Shown here one piece after another: positions 23,360 through 35,645 of a DNA stretch of 64,000 nt. Made by a program: the position numbers and the translations under genes. This DNA comes from Neolentinus lepideus HHB14362 ss-1 (taxonomy: Eukaryota > Basidiomycota > Agaricomycetes > Gloeophyllales > Gloeophyllaceae). The number at the start of each line of letters is the position of its first letter. Positions within the stretch are counted from its first letter, which is position 1. Location of the stretch: positions 324,016 to 388,015 of the forward strand of contig KV425565.1 in the NCBI GenBank assembly GCA_001632425.1. Reading direction: 5' to 3'. Below the pieces are notes generated by a model that did not search any database, was not told where the DNA came from, and saw nothing but the letters and a program-made list of their open reading frames with translations.

Positions 23360-25022
23360 TTACTTACCGCAGCCCGGACAACAGTGAACGACGTCGTGGA
23401 CAAACACGTCGCATTCCGTACAAAAGTCATGATGGCAGTCTGGGCAGCGGTACCGGCCTAGTGGGCTCATGCCCTCGGCCGTGGCTGTGAAGGTCGATGT
23501 TGGGGCGTCTGGGAAGGACCGGGCGCAGGCATGACAGGATTTTGCGAAGGCAGAACCTTCCTCGAGCGAAATGCTGGTGTATATTAATTGTAGATTAGAT
23601 GATGATATTAGGGACACTTACATAGCTTGGTAGGGTTTAACGGGGAACAGGTGATGATAGCTTCGAGCAAGGTGCGGCGAGCTGACAATCATCAGCCCGC
23701 AGATGTCACAATCCGTCGGCACGTCGCAGACTTTGGCAGAACATCTCGGACAGAGGAAGCCTTCACTTTTTAGTTCGGAATGGCAGACACAGAGGGCGGG
23801 TAGCGAGGTATCAGGTAAGCGGACGGGGAATCCCATCACCATCAGATCAGCCGCAGGATTTGTCGCTCCTGCGCCTGCGGCGCGGGATAGCACGCGCTGT
23901 GCGGGAGGTGGGATGAGTTCGAACAGCAAGTCCTTGAAGTGACCTTCGTTCATGGCGACGCCAAATTGACCTATCTTGCAGGTATGTCTGTAAGGTGGTA
24001 ATTATTGTCAGGGACAAAGGCACGCTACCCACCACCGGTTTTATCGCAGAAGTCCCTGCAGACCTTCATTTCTGCGGCGAGTGCTACCACCGAGACACGT
24101 ATTCGGTCTCGGATACACGCCTCCAGCGTATCATGAATGTTGCCGGGATCGACAGTTGTTAGAGACCCAAAGATGATCAAAATTTCTCGAGATGAATGGG
24201 TTGGTAGATGACTGCGGTCATCTATAAGTCATAATGCTTGAGATGAACATGCAAACATACCCCATGCTACCTCGAGCCATTTCTACGGCATTTTGCAAGC
24301 TTGGTTCTCCCGCTGGTTCCAGTTTGTGTCTCTCAGATATAGCTTTGAGAACATCTTGAGAGTTTCCTGAGATATTTGCCTTCAGAATCACTTGAGCGTG
24401 AAAGTGTTCGGGTTTTGCCCCTCACCAGACATCTCGCTCAGTCGTTCACCAAGACCAGCACGCATGCCTACTAGACCAATTTGACCAAGTGGATTTTGGT
24501 CGAACCACTCCACGATGAACTCTCGGGCATACTCAAGAGACAAGTCGAATCTTGTTGGCCGCATGTCCCGGTCCATCATGGACAAGGAAAGGTCCAGGAT
24601 AATGATGAGGTGACGAATGATAGTTCGACGAATTGCATTAGCTGGAGCAAGGAGCCTACCAGACCATTTGCCTCACGTAGTTATGCATGTCCTACTGGTA
24701 ATGCGCACCTACGCCGCCGATTTCTTGCCAATAGGTCTGCCACTGCAGTTGTGAGACTGCCCGCTTCATCCTCTTGTACTGTGTCCCAAGACCTCGCGTA
24801 AGAGGCTTCCCAAGCATATGGTTGCTACTACCACATGTAAGGACGAATGCACATGGCGTGGAGAAGACATACCTCGCTCGACTTTCCCTTTCCTTTGTCC
24901 TTTCTTCTTCTGTCTATCGCTTTGCCCTTACTCTTCCTACCGCGGTTACCCGACTCGTCCAGGATGTCCACATCGGAATCGGAGTCCGCGTCAATATATT
25001 CATTGTCTTTCCTCGGAGGCAT
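23360..25022 (-). CDS. SSL1: TFIIH core subunit p44/Ssl1
   Basis: A multi-exon minus-strand gene. The N-terminus [17 protein letters not shown] is acidic and Lys-rich. The middle holds a von Willebrand A domain: [18 protein letters not shown] (about 24545-24605), with the DxSxS ion motif. Then a zinc region with paired CxxC units ([28 protein letters not shown]; about 23690-23790), and the C-terminal C4C4 ring-like domain with CHACARSF and [19 protein letters not shown], ending CPGCGK. This subunit binds and stimulates the XPD helicase within TFIIH, serving transcription initiation and nucleotide excision repair in the nucleus. The stop at 23360 lies inside a perfect donor-like GTAAGT, so one more small exon is conceivable. 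An ATG at 25031 would add three residues. Confidence 0.9.
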
Positions 25023-25203
25023 CACGTACACTCGAGAGGAATTTTAGACGATTCAAGAAAACGAGCAGTGGTCTCACAAGTGCAGATTTGGCAATGTGGC
25101 GAAGGCTCGGCATTCTTCGGCATTTCGCGCAGCGAAAACGGACAGCATTCTTAGATCAGTACGGTAACCTTGCCCTCTTATCCTCTTCATTTTCTTCACC
25201 AAC

Positions 25204-26613
25204 ATGCATCTGCTGCCCACCACGCTCCTTTTATTCACCTGGTATGCCGCCGTTGTTGATGCCGGCAACGCCAATAAGGGCGAGAACTGCAGCCAGTCCG
25301 ACAACCGTCTGCAAGTCGGCACGTACCAGTTCTACAGCGATTGCGATACTGTTACGTATTGCTCGAACGCCGGGACATGCGAGCTGAAGGGGTGCAGGAG
25401 GGATGAATATCCGTACGGGTACGCACAGGACGATCCCAGTATTCCGAAGATGTGCCCCACGGGCCAGTTCTGCCCAGATGAAGAGGATGCCTGCCAAGAT
25501 GTCTTACCAGTTGGGAGCCCATGCCAGCTGAATCGTGACGGTAGGTGCATTTGTTATACCAACGCGAAACCCTTATGATCCACGCACGCCTTTAGACCAA
25601 TGCGAGGGACCTCCCAACTACATTGACCTCCGAGACGAACGTGGACTCGGTCGAAACCATAACGGATCCGTCTGCTTGAACAATGTTTGCATGTATGTTC
25701 TGTATTCTTTGAAGAAATTCCAACGCTCATGCTGGTATACTAGGTGGGCGAACGTGACAGTCGGGCAGACGTGCGCCGTGGAGAACACTGCTTACATCGC
25801 ATACGAAGACGGTGGGCAAGAGTACATCGACATTGTCTCGCGGTAAGGTCGAGTATCCAACCGCATAATTTTTGTACGATTCAGCTCTTATACAGAGGTA
25901 ACTGCATGATTGGCCTGTACTGCGACTCCCAGCAGCTGGTCTGTATACAAGCGAAGCAGTTGAACGAAGCGTGTAACGCTGATAAAGAGTAAGCTCGTGG
26001 AATTGGTTCGTGCATATGGATTGCTCACTATGCAATGAATTAGATGTGACTCATATAACTGCATGGCTTCTGGAGTATGTGGCCCTCAGGCAAATGCCCC
26101 GCATCACTATGGTGTCTGGGTGTACATTGTCGTCGGCATCTGTATCTTCGGAGGTACGGAAGTGTATCTGCGGTCTCTGAGCTAAACTTAAGCGTTCAAT
26201 CCCTGTTTCCGTAGGTATGATCGGAACACTTATAGGACTGTTCTTCATGCATCGTAAGCAGCGTGACGTCGAGCGGGAGAAACGTGTCCAGTATTGGCGC
26301 GAGCAGGTGTGCTTGCTATTTGTTCCCCTAGGAATGGGACTGACCCATGACATAGAATGCCTTCCGTCAAAATATCATGCAATTGCGAGACACCACCCGC
26401 AATTCCATGCTCTCCATGCCTCAGACTAGGAATGATAGCCCTCGGAGCACGATTTACAGCAGAGACGGGAACTCGGAGGACTCGCAATTGCCGATGTTGA
26501 ACGCAGCGAACAAATCCAGCAACCTCCGGCACGACTACTCGGATGATGGATTTGCTGACGATGATGACGAAGGAATCAACATGCAGCCCCGCCAGACTGA
26601 CAATCGGTTTTGA
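25204..26613 (+). CDS. secreted-type Cys-rich single-pass membrane protein
   Basis: Seven exons (25204-25540, 25596-25692, 25744-25842, 25896-25988, 26044-26153, 26215-26306, 26356-26613) join in frame to 361 residues. A signal peptide MHLLPTTLLLFTWYAAVVDA starts the protein. About 215 residues follow with more than 20 cysteines (for example CSNAGTCELKGC, CPTGQFCPDEEDAC, CMIGLYCDSQQLVC), implying a disulfide-bonded extracellular domain. One membrane helix, VWVYIVVGICIFGG to LIGLFFM, is followed by basic HRKQRD and a disordered tail of about 100 residues with an acidic DDDDEG run. No enzymatic motif. The layout suggests a cell-surface receptor or adhesion role, which is inference. Known to me only as a fungal family without assigned function. 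Confidence 0.82.
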
Positions 26614-26888
26614 TACTGTGGTATGGACTGTCCTGATCTCTCGCGCAGTCTCATGGATACCAGCTTACTCTACTCCGTATTCCCCACATCGCATCTTGTA
26701 CTGCTGCAATACACTTAATTATAACTAATTCTCTGCGTCTGACTAATGATAACACTCTCTGTTGTGGCGAGTGCATTGCGTAGTTAGACCTAAATTTGGA
26801 TGTCGCGCGGTGAAGCTTGTGTTTGCTGTATTGCTGTAGCTCACTCCCGCGTTTTATGACCGTTCCGCACTCATTCTGACGGGGCTCT

Positions 26889-27977
26889 ATGGCAACCCAC
26901 GAGCTGCAGCTGAAACCGTCGTCGTCGAGCAGCCCTCAGCCTTTACCCTCGCTACCGCCGTCCCCGACGGAAGAAGAGGATCTCGGGCGACCCGCTGCGT
27001 GGGCCAACGACGAACCGCACATCCACAGTCTGAACTCGCCCACCAAAGGAAAGTCACCAAAAAGCAGAGACTCTGATGATGGGAATTATGAGATAGTGGA
27101 TGAAGAAGAGCAGGAAGCTCAGAATGGCGTAGCCGGTTATCCGCCTATGACGGATGAGGAGACAGAATCGCGGAGAGTGGAAGAGGTGAGTAAACCGTGT
27201 CTTGCCGTCATCGCCGACTCTCAGTATCTCTCGTCCTGTTTAGAATCTTAGACGTTGGGAGATAGCTGAGCGCGAACGTCGGCGGGCTGCACGCGGTTCA
27301 GCCCAGGCATCCTCATCAACCGTTGGAGACGTGGTCAAGCGAGCTAGCTCCCTCTGGTCCAAACGGTCAAGTCGAATACCCAAGGATGGTGCCGGACGCC
27401 ATGCTGTTCTACGAGGGCGTTCGTCAGAAGATGGAGTTGCACTGAGCGACATTAACGACGCCAGCCCAAGCCTGTCTGTAGCGAACTCGCCCAATCCTTC
27501 CATCCATGACTTCTCTGCCGAATCGGAAAACCCCTTTGCCAACCCAGTACGGACACCGATCTCCCCTTTCGACGACGTGCACCAAACTTTGGCCATCATG
27601 AGCTCGGTACCACCCACGCCCGCCGTCGAGAACACGGAGGTTACTAGAGAGCTTGCACCAAATCGGCGTGCTTCGTCTGGTAAGCCGCCACCACCGCCTG
27701 AACCTCTTGGTCTACCCGAACCGAAAGCACCTCCACCCCGCGCTGGTACGCCTGTCGCGAATCGAGCGCCGGAGCCTATCTCTCCACTTTCACCCGCCCC
27801 TGTGCCAACACAGCAAGAGGAGGAACCACCCACTAGATGGTGGACTGACTGGTTGTGTGGGTGCAGTGAAGGCCCTGATCGAGGGGGAGACAACCAGGCA
27901 AGTATATCCTCGTGACATGCCGTTTAACCTTCCACTGATCCTTTTGAAAGGCGGGTAAAACCAACCCCATGGAGTGA
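26889..27977 (+). CDS. disordered protein with GC-AG last intron (source of truncated copy)
   Basis: Three exons (26889-27185, 27244-27897, 27951-27977) give 325 residues. No catalytic domain. The N-terminal third is acidic and Ser/Pro-rich, then comes a charged helix RRWEIAERERRRAARG, then Pro-rich sequence (KPPPPPEPLGLPEPKAPPP). The end is compact and likely conserved: TRWWTDWLCGCSEGPDRGGD, followed after the last intron by AGKTNPME. That intron starts with GCAAGT at 27898, a non-canonical GC-AG intron, and only it gives a sensible 9-codon last exon. From nt 27406 onward the gene belongs to an inverted duplication; the other copy lacks the first part. Function unknown. Confidence 0.75.
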
Positions 27978-28621
27978 TAGCGACCTTTTCTATTATCTCA
28001 TAACACATGCGGACTCGGACTCGGACTCACTGTAGCATAATTACCGTTACGACCCCGGGAGGTTGTCTGCAGTGCCTAGTCCATGAGATTGTTACTACCT
28101 TGCCCACACTCCTTGTAACACCCCCACAAAGTCTGATACATACAGATCGTCACTTCGCATTCGCTTTCTATTTCACGGACAACATATCTTACTGTATTCC
28201 TTACCGACAACGTACTTGAATGCCATATCCATTGTAATGTGGATCTATTTACAGAGGATCTATAAGAAAAGCACCACAAAGGTGAGTGTGATTTGAAGAA
28301 GATTTTCAGATCAATTTTGATTGTATGGCGATATACTGGTGGCTTGATTCCTCTCGCAGCCAGAGCAGCTATGATCATAGCGACTAGTCCAAGACAACCT
28401 AGGATGACCACCAGCTCGTCCAACGAAGCGTGCTTAGAATGGTGCGCCAACATATGTCATTGGACTGGGGGAAAGTGGACAGTCCTGACTGGACCAATCT
28501 GCTCTGGGTTCGATGTCGCGGTACCAGAGGCTGCTGCAGATGCACTGACGCTGCCTCGATCGTTGGTTTGTCCACTGCCACTTCCGCTAGCAAGATCCTA
28601 TCGATGTTGCAAACAATGAGC
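27978..28621. other. convergent 3' flanks inside the duplicated segment
   Basis: Separates the stop codons of two convergent genes. No gene seen. The stretch is repeated with small indels at 45717-46364. Confidence 0.6.
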
Positions 28622-30856
28622 TTAATGTCTTCTTTGCAAAGAAATGCAACTCGCCCCACCGAAAAGCCGTCTGTTCCTCATATACTGTCCGAACTCCTCA
28701 AGTTCCATGGACGCCTCGCCCAGCGGCTCATGTGGACTGGCAGCAGCACGGTCCTGCGATATAGTGGCCGCACCGAGGCTACCGTCCCCCATGGGATCCT
28801 GACTCTGGATAGTCTCACTGCCATCGCGCGCCATTCCAGTCCTGCGCGTCCCCATCTCTAGATCAACTTGCGAGGCCGCGAGACCGTCCTGAAGCTCAAC
28901 CCAATCGGGTGCGTTCTCCGCGTTGTACGAGGTCCAAGTCCGGGAGAGGGAGATCGTGCGCGAGTGGACCTTCTTCCCGAACGAAAAGAACGGAATGGAT
29001 AGGCCGTCTGTGCTTACAATTTGAGGTAAGGAATCCTCGTTATTGATGATTGTTACTCACGAATGAGGATGGAACCCAAGACGACGAATGACACTATGGT
29101 CTGTAACGTAGCTGCCAACAATTCTGGCTGTGTCTCAGGGGTTTCTCCAGGCTCTGGAAGACGGGTAAAAGCGAGCGTAGACACGAACACGGCACCTACA
29201 CCCATCTCAAAGACCGGATAGGATGTCAATGATGGAATAATCAAAGAAGTAACTTACCGGTCCTGTACATTAACTGGTGAGCAAATTCTGATTGATAAGA
29301 ACTTAACGAACAAGTGCTCACCGAAATGACCCGAAAACAGGGCCTCCTTCCACGACGTAATTTCCGGGATCCACTTGTACAGTAGCAGCAAACAAGGAAT
29401 TCTGCGCAACACCAGAATCGCAAGGAACAACACGATAAGCCTCCATGGCGTAATACCCAGCTCTGGCGAGTTGAACGCCGTGAAAGGCAGCCAAGCACCA
29501 ATATAGATGAAACAAGCACAGTTCAGTACCAGATCGATGACGGACGAGAAGACTTCGTTCTCAATCTGCGTGTTAAAGTCGCCGTCCCAGGAGATGGCGC
29601 TGCCTGCTGCGAACGCAGCTAGGAGGTCATCGCTGCCAAGTGTGCTGGCTACGCCTATGGTCAGGAAGGCGAGTGCGAGGTATTGGGCCACATATGACTC
29701 GCGGTCGATGAAGCCCCTTCGATGGGTGTACTTCATCAGGTGACAAAAGAGCATTCCTGTGATGTTTATCAGTGTGTGAATAGGCGTGTTCTGTGGCGTA
29801 CTCTCTCACTTACCCATGGCAGCACCCAGAACTACGCCGAGGACCACTTGATCTGCAAAGCGAATGATATAAATACAGTGTCTAAACTAAGATCACAAGA
29901 GAGGAGAATCTACTGACATAGCCAGCCCACTAGGAACCAGAGTTCGAAGGATCTTCCTCTCGAGCGCTCGATGGGCAGATAAATCGAAATACTGAGGAAA
30001 GGATAAGCCAGGCCATCGTTGGCTGCAGATTCGGCAGACAATATGCGACGGAGATTAGTTGGGACATGTTTTATAGCAAATTTACCGCCTGTCGAAGGAT
30101 GAACGTCGCGATCCGTTCAGACGACCTGTTTCCGGCGGGGATAATATTTTACTTACCTACAATAGCGGCAGAAATGATAGGATCTGTCGGCGTCAGACAG
30201 GCTGCTATAGCAAGAGATGAGATGTAGTTCAAGACCGGAAATAGACCGCGAATAACAGCTATGGAAGGATGATAAGGTCAATTAAGACAGATCAGTTGTG
30301 TATGGGGGTCAATCTAACTTGCCTGCTACTACAAGCCAACCAAACGCCATAGTAGGGATAACCATAATCATCAGTCCTTTGGCGTGCTTGTACATGTAGG
30401 ATTGTGGCAGTTCCACACCAATCGCGAACAAGCCGGTCGCAAGTACTATGCGCATGACCTCGCGGGTAATCCGATTCGAGATTGAGCCCCAGGATCGAGG
30501 ATCAAATGCGTTTGCGCAATGAGGTCCCATAATGACACCAAAAGCAGTTCCGAGGACAACTTCATTGATATACATCTATGACAGATTTGTGAGCTTGACT
30601 AGTATGTTGACTGATTGACAAACATATCATACCCTTTCTTTCACAAGCAGAGATACCATGCTGAACTGCGGAATTCATCTTCATTAGCATGCCTTCTGAA
30701 TATTAATGCAGTCCAAACGTCCCGAGACACATACCGCCACGACGAAACCCCCCAAGACCATGTACGCAAGGCTGGGTGCGGTCACCTGTCGAACGGAGTA
30801 TGTCACGTTGAAGATGAAAATGATGGTATACTGACTTCCAAGAGCTCTATCGCCAT
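28622..30856 (-). CDS. NHA1: plasma-membrane Na+/H+ antiporter, copy A
   Basis: A multi-exon NHA1/Sod2-type cation/proton antiporter. The start ATG at 30856 gives MAIELLE, spliced to VTAPSLAYMVLGGFVVA; this is the usual fungal beginning. Next come FSMVSLLVKER and MYINEVVLGTAFGVIMGPHC. The family carboxylates are present in LSAESAANDGLAYPFL (about 30035-30070), where the Asp of the ND pair is needed for exchange. About twelve helices are encoded in all. The protein exports Na+, Li+ and K+ for H+ at the cell surface. The C-terminal cytosolic tail (28622 to about 29020) is short compared with the long tail of yeast Nha1. A 5-nt microexon lies at 29258-29262 and a GC-AG intron begins at 30322. 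Convergent with the disordered-protein gene. Confidence 0.88.
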
Positions 30857-31405
30857 TGGACGTTGTCAATGTTTCCGACGAAGACTTGATCTTCTGTTTC
30901 TTGCTTGTAGTGGATTCAGAGGTAGGGAGACCCGTGGTTTCCGTGCTCGTCCACCAACTATTATTCAAATGAACCCCAGCCCTGCGCGGCATGTTAGGGA
31001 GCGTCAGTTCTGCCTTTTTCCGCTTTCTGCGATAGCAGAACCCAAAAAGCAGCTCTGAGCTCGGACTTTTGAGTTGACCTGGTGGCTCAGTAGCCATGTA
31101 CAGTTTCCACGTGTTGCCGTCCGTGTACAGTGCATGCTAATGCCCTTGCTAAGCTATCGACACAAATTCATTCGGGCAGTTCATTTAGTGCTGCTAAGTC
31201 CCCGACGACTCACTAGATCGCCTGTATCGGATGTCTGAGTCCGCAACACTAATCCGGAAACTACGCCCAGGCGAGGAGCCACACCGCTCGTGACCGTCCG
31301 CGTGACCGGACAAGTCACGCATTGTCGCCTCTTGTCGCCTTCGTCAGATCTGACTCTAATTTTATCCAAAGTCCTGACAGCACCTCACGAACTCGACGTC
31401 TTATA
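30857..31405. other. divergent intergenic region
   Basis: Upstream regions of the antiporter copy A and the DUF262 gene. The frame of the antiporter stays partly open upstream to 31097, but the conserved start at 30856 explains the gene better. The duplication arm ends at about 30972. Confidence 0.5.
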
Positions 31406-33485
31406 ATGCATCTGGCTGATGACAATTCATCACCTCCGGGCTGGCATACTCTCGATCAACTCGACGATCCAAGGGACGAGGAGGAGGAGGAGGAGGACGA
31501 TGAGATTCAGGAAGGCGAGTTTCGTCTGCCGCCAAGGCTACCACCACGCAGGAAGTGTGAAGTCACGTTTAAGCAAGTGATGGGTAAGCAGAGTAATGAG
31601 TGTTGCTCTAGACTACCTGATCATCCTCGTGTCATAGACATGATGGATAACAATAGACTGAACCTTGATCCGCCGTATCAAAGAGGTACGACACAAGTTT
31701 CACTCTGAGCAAGCGTCTATTAAACTACTTCGTTATGAATCAGACAAAGTATGGCCAGAGAAGAAGCAAGAGGGTCTCATCAACTCGTTCCTATACAACT
31801 TCTACATACCTGAAATTGTGGTATCGGTAAAAGCAGTCGAAGGAAACGGGGCCACTATGGATGTCCTGGACGGAAAGCAACGCTTAACGACTCTTAGGTC
31901 TTTCTGGAAGGGCAGTGTGCGTGCACGTACCCTCATGTTGTCATTGCTTCTCTCTCAATCCCGTCGATTGTCTAGATACCTTGTAAGATTTGCCGTTCCA
32001 ATCATTTCATATCCTTTCACAAGGACTTTCAAATCATGTACAGATAAGGATGCCGACGGAAAGTCCTGGTACTTGGTGTCACCGTTGGGCAGCAAGAAAA
32101 ACGTGATTCCAGCTGTGGAGAGAAGTAAAATAGAGAAATATGTGGTCTCTCTGGGTGAGTAATATCACAGACATTGAGATCAAGCTTCGTGTTCTCAATC
32201 TAAATCAGTTGAGTGTCACAATTACACCCAAGAACATGACGAGGATACCTTTCGACGCGTGCAACTCGGCATGCCGCTCACCGAAGGAGGTACGTATGCA
32301 GCTAGCACCCTTAATTATGTTCTTACAGTCTTGTTCTGTAGAAAAACTAGCGGCAAATTCTTCTCAGCGATCGGACTATATCGCCAATGTCATCGAGCGC
32401 CATGTCATCGTCGGGTCTACAAAGGAAGACCGGCTTGCCCCACAAGGCGAGCGTCTGAGAGCGTATGTGGACTTTTCCACGTCACGCGGTCGCCCCTTCG
32501 TCAATGTATCCTACTTGGCGTACGTCCTTGAAGGTCTCGAAGAGCACGAACGGTGGCACCCGACAAGGGACCAAGTAAAGGATTGGATCAGCAGATCCGA
32601 GGATATCCGCGAGTCTGTGAAAGCGGACCTAGAGATCGCTCTCCAGCGTATGCAAGAGGTCGCCGCCAATCCGACCTTCTCCAAAGACGCTGGTTTCAAC
32701 ATGGAACGGAAAGTCGCACCGATTGAATTCATCTTCATTGGTGAGTGACCCTATTTCCTCCTTCCTGCCTTCGGAGCCAGCCACTCACTAGAAAGAACAC
32801 AGGTGTCCTCATGCATGTCATGCGAACTGCGACTCCGCTGAAACGTGCACAGGCTATCAAAGGTCTTCGGCTAATGCTTGGAGAGAAACACACTGGTCAA
32901 ATCCGTCTGAATTTGACGGTGGCCAAGAATTCATGGGCATATGTGGAGGAGGCAGTCAAGGGCACTGATGACGAAGGAAATGTCCCAGCACAGGAAGTGA
33001 AGTCCCATCAGAAGCGCCGGACTCGGAAACTTCAACCGTCGCCTTCTGCCGGTGCTCCTCCTACTACTCCAAGGAAGAAACGCTCACGTGCAGCACCTAC
33101 CACTCCGGGATCACAGGCAGCCGTTCGAACTCCAAGTTCACGGGTACCGGACATGGCTTCAGGATCACAAGGTACGAGTCCTGCTCCAGGATCACAGACT
33201 TTGGGTACAGCTCTACGATCAAGTCCGGTCAAGCAGGAACACATAGACGTTAGCGGGGCTGACGGACACGAAGGCTCTCAGAGCGCACAAAGGAGGAGAC
33301 TCGGCTTCCCGACACCCACGCGAGTCAGGACCTCATCGTCCCAAGCTGCACAGGCAAGAGATCCTGTTACCACCCTTGCACGGAAGACCGAGTTGGGATC
33401 GACTGCGTTTGACAGTAGTCCTGAACCTCCTACCAAGAAGCGGAAGCGAGAGGTTGTCCAGAAGAATGACTCGGTCGATGAGTAG
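31406..33485 (+). CDS. DUF262 (GmrSD N-terminal-like) protein
   Basis: Multi-exon; the first exons are 31406-31583, 31638-31685 and one from about 31746. After an acidic stretch (EEEEEEDDE) comes the DUF262 core: NRLNLDPPYQR, then KQEGLINSFLYNFYIPEIVVS, then MDVLDGKQRLTTLRSFWKG. The DGKQRLT motif matches the DGQQR signature of the ParB/Srx-like nucleotide-hydrolysing domain of GmrSD type IV restriction enzymes. There is no HNH-type nuclease half (DUF1524) visible. The C-terminal 170 residues are disordered, with repeated GSQ units (PGSQAAV, SGSQGTS, PGSQTLG) and ending in a basic KKRKRE, a possible nuclear signal. Such proteins are widespread in Agaricomycetes; the role is unknown. Middle intron borders were not all phased. 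Confidence 0.72.
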
Positions 33486-33795
33486 GTGTGCGAGTTTGGA
33501 CGAAGTATTATTGACGAGGGCATCCACATGGTGCTGGCAAAGCGCATTGAACGAGAGAAATCTGATGACGACATGAGCGTTGAATCACAAATGCATGAAG
33601 CTTGCGGGCTGAGTGCGCCTGCATAGAACGCTACATGTTTGGTGGACTTTCCAGCGACTTCTTCTCAACAAAGTCGAGTGTACAACCGACAGGTTTCAGA
33701 GGGTATATGGAGCCTGTCTTATCTATGTGTAATATATTGTGTACTATCTAATACAGCTTGTGATGCGCACATATGAATATTAATCTTCTCTATCG

Positions 33796-35216
33796 TTAAA
33801 TTTTATTCCTAGATGTATACCACACACCCTCTGCATCTGTCGTGGCGCGGGCATATTTCAAGAGGAGCTTGTCACGTTCTTTCGCATCCACAGCTATATC
33901 TGCCAAGTACGGTGCGATGTCTTGGGCTTTCCATTTCAACCGCGTGAGGAAAAGGTCAGTGAACCGGGCGGCCGGGTCAATGGGGAGAGACGAAGACGGG
34001 AAGTACAGCAGAGCTAGCACGGCGGGGAATCTGTTTGGTAAGGTTGTTGAGAGGTAGTTTCCCTACGAAAAGCCAGTCTTGATGAGAAAAGAAAATTACG
34101 CATGTCACTGGAGACGTACCTCGAGCAATTTCAGGGATACCTTGGCCTCGAACGCGTCGCCTACCGCACGCTTCCATCGAGCAATAAACTCATCCTCAGC
34201 AATGGCTTCGTCCTGACAACGGTTGAATAGACACTATTAGCCAAAGCAGAAGCAAAGATGTCTACCGATTTACCTTGTAATGGCGAAGTATTCCAAGGGC
34301 CACTTGTTTTAGCACTTCCTCTACGTTTATTTCCCAGATCGAACCATCTATGACGCCAAACCACGTCAACACTTGCAAGGTGACTTGCCGCCTTATCTCG
34401 TGGTCGTCTTCTAACGCCGAGACTAGTTGGTCGACCGGTACCGCATCGTGAGGCAAAGACTCGGACACAAGATAGTTCAAGATCAGTTCCAAGATCATAT
34501 TGAGATATGAGGGGGAAATTGGGCGGAGTCGGCCTAGGTGCAGGTAAGCTGTCTAGTCGATGTAGTTTCAAAAATGTTCGTACCGCCAATATCGAGAATA
34601 CGCATATCTCGAAGGCCGCGTCTCAGCTCGCCTTCGCTTGCTTGGAGTTGCATGGCGTCCGTGTAAGTAAACTTCCGTGGTAACTGTGTCATTACGAAAT
34701 CGGCATACATACAATATAATAATATGTAAGATACTCACCGAGCTGTTTTCTGTCTGTTCATCCGCATCCATCATTTCTTCATCCTCGTGCGTTTCATCAT
34801 ATTCGGTCCCCCTCAGGACACCTTTCAGTTTATGAAGTTTCGGAAGTGAAGGCACCAGCTCTATGACATCATGAAGTTGATCTCGTATGACTATTCCATC
34901 GGTTTGTTCCTGCTCTGGTTTGGGTGGTGTGACAACCAGGACGGAGTTCGAAAGCACTACGGATCGCATTGTATATGTTTTGTCGTCGGTGCAGAGTACC
35001 GCATCTTCCTCTGGTCCACCCTTCACGCTCAAGGATAAGCTGAGAACCAAGGTGATGTCAGCATTCACGGTCCCTCTCAGTTGGCGAAGGTAAGGACCTG
35101 TGACTCCCTTCCATAGCGGCCTCCACCAGCTTCAGCAAGTCCGGGGGTAGTTCGAGCAGTTTGAAGGTGCCTGCATCTGCCGAGGAATATGAAAATACAA
35201 CTTCTGTTTCGCTCAT
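33796..35216 (-). CDS. DCC1: sister chromatid cohesion protein Dcc1
   Basis: A minus-strand multi-exon gene. The N-terminus reads MSETEVVFSYSSADAG then FKLLELPPDLLKLVE, followed after an intron by VKGGPEEDAVLCTDDKTYTMR and the SNSVLVV strand. This is the Dcc1 N-terminal pattern. The last exon (33796 to about 34060) has the winged-helix end WKAQDIAPYLADIA and LLLKYARA, also typical. Dcc1 with Ctf8 joins the Ctf18 clamp loader, which loads PCNA during cohesion establishment at replication forks in the nucleus. The middle exons (about 34160-34590) are mostly helical. An acidic insert DETHEDEEMMDADEQ (about 34750-34800) is rather long. The ATG at 35216 is in good context. Confidence 0.82.
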
Positions 35217-35645
35217 GATGGATACTGTTTTACAGATTGAGCGGCGAAGCCTTAGATCCCGACGTGTCGCGTAATCAGGACGCACAGAAACGCGTGTGGT
35301 CACAGAGCATGACAGCACGGTCACAACTCGCTGTACAGACGATTGCGCACCGAATTGCGATCGGCACTACTGCGGACACCGTGCAGGATGTGGTTTGTTC
35401 CATATGCAATCACCTTAACAATATCGACAAGCTACGGTCGTTAGCCTGCTGCTAGGAGCCGGATTGGATTTGCACCGATAGCCAAAGAAGAGTATAGATG
35501 CATAGTCAGCAGGCGCCCCAGGAAGCAACCCTGCAGCTGAGTCATTGATCGAGTTATCGCACGCGAGATTATCCCTAACACAGTATAAAGCGCAGGTCCA
35601 AGTGCCCATCCTCGAGTTCTACCACCTGCCAGGCCACGCAGTATC

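Larger units (their letters stand above)
27406..30972 (+). repeat. arm A of a 3.55-kb inverted segmental duplication
   Basis: The sequence from 27406 to about 30972 matches the reverse complement of about 43392-46945 with few substitutions and short indels, across exons, introns and the intergenic stretch. The lower boundary is sharp: homology ends inside an exon at 27406 (partner 46945). The upper boundary is softer, with about 40 bases of gapped similarity upstream of the antiporter start. Arm A has both flanking genes complete, so it is probably the donor. The arms are 12.4 kb apart. Confidence 0.9.

Noticed and set aside
28430..28861. 143-codon plus-strand frame
   Set aside because: Antisense to the cytosolic tail exon of the antiporter; the same shadow frame appears in arm B.
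30684..31097. Longer N-terminus for antiporter copy A starting at 31097
   Set aside because: The conserved fungal start MAIELLE-VTAPSLAY at 30856 is shared by both copies, while the upstream frame is lost in arm B.
31480..31510. GAG repeat as a microsatellite of interest
   Set aside because: It encodes an acidic Glu run within the DUF262 gene and is short.
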